Of a stretch of 19,678 nucleotides of DNA, positions 15,946 to 19,678 are shown piece by piece; the first letter of the stretch is position 1, and each line of letters begins with the position of its first letter. The position numbers and the translations under genes are program-made. Source of the stretch: Bacteroidales bacterium UBA1204. Lineage in GTDB: Bacteria; Bacteroidota; Bacteroidia; Bacteroidales; F082. The notes beneath the pieces were generated by a model. That model was not told the origin of the DNA. It did no database searches and saw nothing but the letters and a program-made list of their open reading frames with translations. The stretch is taken from assembly GCA_002310075.1 (NCBI GenBank), contig DBXU01000033.1, forward strand, positions 540 to 20,217. The letters are read 5' to 3'.

Positions 15946-17316
15946 TTAGAAATAATAGGTCAAGCCCAGCTTCAATTGCCATGCTTGTTTTTTCAAAGCG
16001 TATGGAAATTCTGCGGCATACAACGATCCTGAAGTCCAATGATAGCTCACCTCAGGCACTAGTTCCACACGATTCACCAACTTGAATGCAGCCCCCAAAC
16101 CGGCATAATATGAGAACTTATAAGGAGCCACCTGCTCACGGGTAATGGGAGCATAGAAGGGCATTTCTTCCGTATTGAACGAGCCAGCATAAGACACCAA
16201 GAAATCAACTTGAGCACCTGACTTGAGAAACATCCTAATATGATTGTTCTTCCAAAAGTCGAAAGTGGCAAAAACACCCACGCCCAGATACCCCAATTGG
16301 TTCATGTCACGATAGGAATAATGGGTCGTGGTTAACGGAATGTAGGTCGAATCCAAAATATATTGATAGGAGGTGTCGCCTTCTGGATGAACGACATAAT
16401 ACATATCGAGCGTATCGTTTACATAATAGTCGCCGTCATAAACCACCTCATTCAGCAAAAAGCGGTATTTTACCGAACGGTATGAAAGACTCATCCCAAC
16501 GCTCCAGCGATCCCGTTTATAGCCTCCGTCCAAACCTGCCACAATTTCGGATGAAGGATCAATTACAACCGAAGCATCCTCATCACGCAATGAATAATCA
16601 AGTCTGTCGAAGCCAAAGCCCAAGTATGGATTAATAAACCAACCATTATCCTTGAATTTGGGCCATGGTATTTCCAAACCTTTATATTTCACTTGATAAA
16701 CCGTGTCCTTTTCAACTACTTTTTCATGTCTAACCACCGTATCATAATGTGTCACTGTCCTGATTATTTGCATAGTATCAAAGATGCGGATGGTATCAGA
16801 GGTTTTATTGACCACCGTGTCGACTTTATGTTGAACAACTGTCTTAGGCGGGTCGTCAGGTTGAGCTTTAGGCTCTTGAGTTGGAGGAGCTTGAGGCGTA
16901 TACAGCTGGCTGTTTCTACGAATGACATACTGCTTCCCAATTCGCTTGAAGCCGTAATCTGTCCCCTTAAGCAGGTCAGAAAGCACTTCTTCTATGGGTT
17001 TATATGAGCAGGAATAACGATCTATCTTGATTTTGCTCAGCTCTGCCTTGCTGAATGCCACATTTAACTCATATTCTTGAAAGAGTTTGTCGAGTGCCTC
17101 ATCGAGGGTGCACGATTCCACCGACATGCTAATAAGAGGGTTGAAAGTTTGGGCCAAGGCCTTGGTGGGGAAGGACAAAAACACAAGCAACATTGCGACA
17201 AGCACAATGCCACATTTCTTTATAATCCCTTGCTTTTTAGTGTATTTATATAATAAAAAAGACGCCATTTCCAGAAGCATATAACACGCCGCTAATGTAC
17301 GACAAAAAATCGACAT
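15946..17316 (-). CDS. STN-domain signalling protein fused to a small outer-membrane beta-barrel
   Basis: The 456-residue protein has a hydrophobic signal peptide (about 33-56, ending A-L-A-Q). An STN (secretin/TonB short N-terminal) domain follows at about 58-134, with S-V-E-S-C-T-L-D-E-A-L-D-K-L-F at its start. A Pro-rich linker (139-158) and a linker of repeated D-T-[VIM] triplets (165-209) lead to a beta-barrel (about 224-456) of alternating aromatic strands. The barrel ends in L-T-Y-Y-F, the usual C-terminal outer-membrane insertion signal. In canonical systems the STN domain of a TonB-dependent receptor contacts FecR in the periplasm; here plug and TonB box are absent and the barrel is far too short for such a receptor. 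I infer a signal transducer partnering the FecR protein encoded just upstream. The start is uncertain: 17316 (preceded by AAAGAG), 17280 or 17268; 17268 gives the tidiest signal peptide. It is nearly joined to the next gene (2 bases). Confidence 0.85.
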   Translation of the reverse strand: MSIFCRTLAACYMLLEMASFLLYKYTKKQGIIKKCGIVLVAMLLVFLSFPTKALAQTFNPLISMSVESCTLDEALDKLFQEYELNVAFSKAELSKIKIDRYSCSYKPIEEVLSDLLKGTDYGFKRIGKQYVIRRNSQLYTPQAPPTQEPKAQPDDPPKTVVQHKVDTVVNKTSDTIRIFDTMQIIRTVTHYDTVVRHEKVVEKDTVYQVKYKGLEIPWPKFKDNGWFINPYLGFGFDRLDYSLRDEDASVVIDPSSEIVAGLDGGYKRDRWSVGMSLSYRSVKYRFLLNEVVYDGDYYVNDTLDMYYVVHPEGDTSYQYILDSTYIPLTTTHYSYRDMNQLGYLGVGVFATFDFWKNNHIRMFLKSGAQVDFLVSYAGSFNTEEMPFYAPITREQVAPYKFSYYAGLGAAFKLVNRVELVPEVSYHWTSGSLYAAEFPYALKKQAWQLKLGLTYYF

Positions 17317-17366
17317 AGGGGAACTCTTTGTTAAAAAAATGGAAATGGGGTCAGAGCAAGGGAGGC

Positions 17367-18368
17367 TTAACGAATCACATAGACATTGTCCGACTTGGTC
17401 ACCTTCATGTCGAATACGGTGGCAATGGTTTCAAGCACTTCCTCGACAGAATCTTGATCGGTGAAACGAGCTGTGAGCTTGTCGTTGGCATGTTCGGCAG
17501 CAAGGTCGATGTGGATGTTAAAAATATGCTCAAGCGCCTCGACGATTGTGTTCAGGCTTACATCATTGAAATCAAGCACATGGTCAGCAAGAAGTTCCTC
17601 CTCTTTCACTTCAGCATACGTCATGGTCATCAGTTGGCCAGAGGCAAAAACGCCTCTTTGCTCAGGTAGTATCTCTTGTTCAGACAGAACGTTACCTTGC
17701 TCATCAATGGCAGTCATTCTAACCTTACCATTATACAGGTCGAGGATGAACTTATCAGATTCCAGGGGAGCATTCAAAAGGAATGATGTGCCAAGCACTT
17801 CAACGTCAAGGCCATCACAATGGATCACGAAAGGTCTTTGTTCATCTTTCGCAACGTCGAACAATGCCTTACCCTCAAATTTGACCTCGCGTTCACCTTT
17901 GGCAAATTGTTTGGGGTGTTTGATGATGGCGTCGCCAGTGAAAGTCACAGAACTTCCATCAGGCAAAACGTAAGGCGTTTCTGAATCCCAATCAGCAGAG
18001 GCAAGGGTAACATTCCCCATCGGCTTTGAAACCAGGAAGCCAAAGACCAATGCTACAACGATAGCGGCAGCGGCACTAGCAACATATCTCACATTCCTTC
18101 TCAGCCATGGCATTTCGACCACCTTGGCAGTGGACTTCGATTCGGAAAGTTCAATGGATTGGTTGACCGAGTTGAGTGCTGACTCAACATCAATGGTCTC
18201 TGGCATAGGGAAGGCTGTCAGTTCCCAAACCTTTTTAAATGATTCGAAATAAGACTGATGCTCTTTTGAATCAGCAACCCATGACAACAACGAAACGGCT
18301 TCCTCAGGCGAGCAGAGCCCGTCGAGATAGCTCATTATCAGTGCGTCATATTGAATTGCAGCGTTCAT
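17367..18368 (-). CDS. FecR-family transmembrane anti-sigma factor
   Basis: This 333-residue protein would hold the ECF sigma factor inactive at the inner membrane and release it when a periplasmic signal arrives from an STN domain. The cytoplasmic N-terminal part (about 1-93) carries the helical sigma-binding region, with Y-L-D-G-L-C-S-P-E-E at its start. One membrane helix is at about 94-113. The periplasmic FecR domain (about 117-222) contains V-L-P-D-G-S-S-V and F-E-G-K-A-L-F-D-V. The C-terminal part (about 264-333) is an STN-like DUF4974-type region ending V-Y-V-I-R, as is usual for Bacteroidota FecR proteins. The gene follows the sigma gene by 87 bases and precedes the STN-barrel gene by 50. 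A purine-rich stretch (GGAAGATAAGAAAA) precedes the ATG at 18368. Confidence 0.95.
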   Translation of the reverse strand: MNAAIQYDALIMSYLDGLCSPEEAVSLLSWVADSKEHQSYFESFKKVWELTAFPMPETIDVESALNSVNQSIELSESKSTAKVVEMPWLRRNVRYVASAAAAIVVALVFGFLVSKPMGNVTLASADWDSETPYVLPDGSSVTFTGDAIIKHPKQFAKGEREVKFEGKALFDVAKDEQRPFVIHCDGLDVEVLGTSFLLNAPLESDKFILDLYNGKVRMTAIDEQGNVLSEQEILPEQRGVFASGQLMTMTYAEVKEEELLADHVLDFNDVSLNTIVEALEHIFNIHIDLAAEHANDKLTARFTDQDSVEEVLETIATVFDMKVTKSDNVYVIR

Positions 18369-18455
18369 TTTTCTTATCTTCCTTAATCGAATTCATCTAT
18401 ATGACTCGCAACTATGGTTTTACCCTTAGTCGTTTTTCAAAAAAATTACGTTTTA
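18369..18455 (-). promoter_or_regulatory. Sigma-fecR intergenic region, candidate ECF-dependent promoter
   Basis: This 87-base gap has no hairpin. On the minus strand it holds a T-run followed by ACGACTAAGGGTAAAA (within 18416-18438), which is not a TAnnTTTG promoter. It could be the site where the ECF sigma factor turns on its own anti-sigma and cargo genes. This is inference from position and sequence only. Confidence 0.3.
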
Positions 18456-18998
18456 TCAAATGTAATCTTTCAGCCCGTCTTTCAATTGTTTTATGGCTGC
18501 GCTCATATGAGTTTCAACTGTCTTTAACGAAATACCCATTTTATCGGCAATCTCCGCATATTTCAAACCATCGAAGCGGCTGGCCAGAAAGACCTCACGG
18601 CGTTTTTCAGGCATGGCAGCAAGCACCTGCTGATAGGAGTGTTCCAGATTTTTCGACTGTAGCTCTTCCGAAGGGTCATTGCTCTCCACATCATCAGTCA
18701 CAAGATTCTGATGCACCTCATCATGTAGTTTCACCTTATTAATATATGTAAGCGCCCCGTTTCTCACAGAACGAACAATATAGGAATCAAAAGAACTGGT
18801 GATATTGAGTCTGGATCGACCCGTCCAAATCTTAACAAACAAATCTTGGACGATCTCGGCAGCCACGTCAGTATCGCCCACATAGCGAAGGCAATAACGC
18901 ACCAAGGAGGGATAATAATGCCTGAAAATGGCATCAAATGACGGCTTGTCGCCTTTGATCATTTTCCCGTATAGTACATTTAACTCGCTATCGTTCAT
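18456..18998 (-). CDS. ECF RNA polymerase sigma-70 factor, Bacteroidota FecI-like type
   Basis: This 180-residue protein directs RNA polymerase to a small regulon and is probably held by the FecR protein encoded next. The sigma-2 domain (about 20-88) has F-R-H-Y-Y-P-S-L-V-R-Y-C and A-A-E-I-V-Q-D-L-F-V-K-I-W, the -10-binding core. The sigma-4 helix-turn-helix (about 126-178) has L-K-Y-A-E-I-A-D-K-M-G-I-S-L-K-T-V-E-T-H-M. The linker is short, with no sigma-3 domain, as expected for group 4. The frame is open to 19055, but family similarity begins at the ATG at 18998, and the 19055 start would lie upstream of the -7 box. It is the first gene of the five-gene minus-strand block and diverges from rplU. 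Confidence 0.95.
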   Translation of the reverse strand: MNDSELNVLYGKMIKGDKPSFDAIFRHYYPSLVRYCLRYVGDTDVAAEIVQDLFVKIWTGRSRLNITSSFDSYIVRSVRNGALTYINKVKLHDEVHQNLVTDDVESNDPSEELQSKNLEHSYQQVLAAMPEKRREVFLASRFDGLKYAEIADKMGISLKTVETHMSAAIKQLKDGLKDYI

Positions 18999-19033
18999 TA
19001 ATTTGATGATAATAGTTGTGAGAAAATCGGCGG

Positions 19034-19041
19034 CAAAGGTA
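19034..19041 (-). promoter_or_regulatory. Sigma factor gene -7 promoter element
   Basis: The minus strand reads TACCTTTG, a full match to TAnnTTTG, 36 bases before the ATG at 18998. No TTTG lies at the proper -33 distance, so basal expression may be weak or need an activator. Confidence 0.55.
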
Positions 19042-19243
19042 CACTTTTTTACCATATCAGTGCCATTCCCTATACAAAAGGAGTGTTAAAAAGACAAAAA
19101 AAGGTCCTCTTTATTAATTAATTGGGCGCAATGATTGTTTAAAGAACAGAAAACAAAGTGGACAAAAGAAACTCATAACCAAAAAATTACAAACATAACA
19201 AAGCACCTGACAAAAAAAAGTTTCGAAAAAAAGGAAAGAAAGG

Positions 19244-19273
19244 CTTGTGCTATTGAAAAAAGTTGTATTTTTG
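19244..19273 (+). promoter_or_regulatory. rplU-rpmA promoter
   Basis: CTTG (19244-19247), 18 bases, then TATTTTTG (19266-19273). The -7 box is a full match and is followed by GC, as is common in this phylum. The start point near 19280 gives a leader of about 45 bases. Confidence 0.7.
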
Positions 19274-19323
19274 CAGTCCGAAAAAAAAGAGAGATAGAGT
19301 ATCTAATTTAAAGATATCGAGAA

Positions 19324-19635
19324 ATGTACGCAATAGTAGAAATCGCAGGACAACAGTTCAAAGTGACGAAGGGACAGCAAATTTTCGTCAACAGACTGCA
19401 TGAAGAAGAAGGAAGCAAGGTTTCTTTCGACAGAGTATTATTAATTGGAAACGAAGGTTCGACGAAAATAGGAGCCCCGACGGTAGCCGGCGCCAATGTC
19501 GAAGCCACTGTGCTTGAGCACCTCAAAGGCAACAAAATTATTGTTTTCAAGAAGAAGAGAAGAAAAGGCTATCAGACTTCTAACGGTCACCGTCAGTATC
19601 TGAGCAAGATTCAAATCGAGAATATCACTGAGTAA
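19324..19635 (+). CDS. rplU: 50S ribosomal protein L21
   Basis: L21 is a 23S rRNA-binding protein of the large ribosomal subunit. The 103-residue product has the normal family length. It begins M-Y-A-I-V-E-I-A-G-Q-Q-F-K-V and ends with the conserved basic region: K-K-K-R-R-K-G-Y, then T-S-N-G-H-R-Q-Y, then I-E-N-I. It is followed after 22 bases by rpmA (L27), the usual bacterial order. A strong-looking promoter precedes it. Confidence 0.98.
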   Translation: MYAIVEIAGQQFKVTKGQQIFVNRLHEEEGSKVSFDRVLLIGNEGSTKIGAPTVAGANVEATVLEHLKGNKIIVFKKKRRKGYQTSNGHRQYLSKIQIENITE

Positions 19636-19657
19636 AAACCCGAAAAAATAAGAAGAT

Positions 19658-19678
19658 ATGGCACACAAAAAAGGCGTT
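19658..19678 (+). CDS. rpmA: 50S ribosomal protein L27 (first seven codons only)
   Basis: The last 21 bases start with ATG and read M-A-H-K-K-G-V. This matches the known L27 N-terminus in Bacteroidota and sits directly after rplU, as expected. The rest lies beyond the window. Confidence 0.92.

Larger units (their letters stand above)
18999..19323. other. Divergent intergenic region between the sigma factor and rplU
   Basis: This stretch of about 325 bases is AT-rich and codes for nothing I can support. It holds the sigma gene's -7 box near its left end and the rplU promoter and leader near its right end. The middle (about 19060-19240) has long A and T runs, the sequence TTAATTAATT near 19115, and no strong hairpin. 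Confidence 0.7.

Noticed and set aside
15944..16039. 32-codon extension of the beta-helix protein
   Set aside because: It overlaps the C-terminal coding region of the STN-barrel gene and would put a non-signal sequence before a clear signal peptide at 15943.
19060..19240. AT-rich stretch as a possible small RNA or attachment site
   Set aside because: It has A/T runs only; no stable hairpin with a T-tract, no paired repeats, no integrase nearby.

Overview
The window looks like chromosome of an uncultured or non-model member of Bacteroidota, most likely order Bacteroidales. Three things point there. Nearly every gene or operon start has the Bacteroidota -7 box TAnnTTTG upstream and no clear Shine-Dalgarno site. 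The proteins carry phylum hallmarks: a FecR anti-sigma factor with a C-terminal STN-like region, type IX secretion (T9SS) sorting domains, and an OmpA-family porin with a (Pro-Glu)n linker. Housekeeping genes (mutS, folK, sppA, rplU/rpmA) surround one accessory block. I see no tRNA, rRNA, insertion sequence, phage gene or CRISPR array.

Left part (1-9960): a 3'-truncated mutS on the minus strand diverges from a small SpoU/TrmH-family RNA methyltransferase. Next comes a strongly promoted OmpA-family outer-membrane protein. It ends at a hairpin terminator shared with the convergent pair folK and deoxynucleoside kinase. sppA (membrane peptidase) diverges from folK and converges, across a second shared hairpin, on an ABC-F ATPase with an Uup-like C-terminal coiled coil.

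Centre and right (10006-18998, all minus strand): a five-gene block reads, in transcription order, ECF sigma factor, FecR-type transmembrane anti-sigma factor, a signalling STN domain fused to a small outer-membrane beta-barrel, a 998-residue beta-helix exoprotein and a 979-residue multidomain exoprotein. Both exoproteins end in T9SS type A sorting domains. The last three genes are almost touching (gaps of 2 nt and 1 nt). The architecture is that of a surface-signalling cassette, except that the usual TonB-dependent receptor is replaced by an STN-barrel protein with no plug, and the cargo is secreted surface proteins instead of a SusC/SusD uptake pair. This is the best candidate for an undescribed system here.

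Right edge: divergent from the sigma gene lies the ribosomal protein pair rplU (L21) and the first seven codons of rpmA (L27). Calls come from reading the sequence and from family knowledge; no database search was run.
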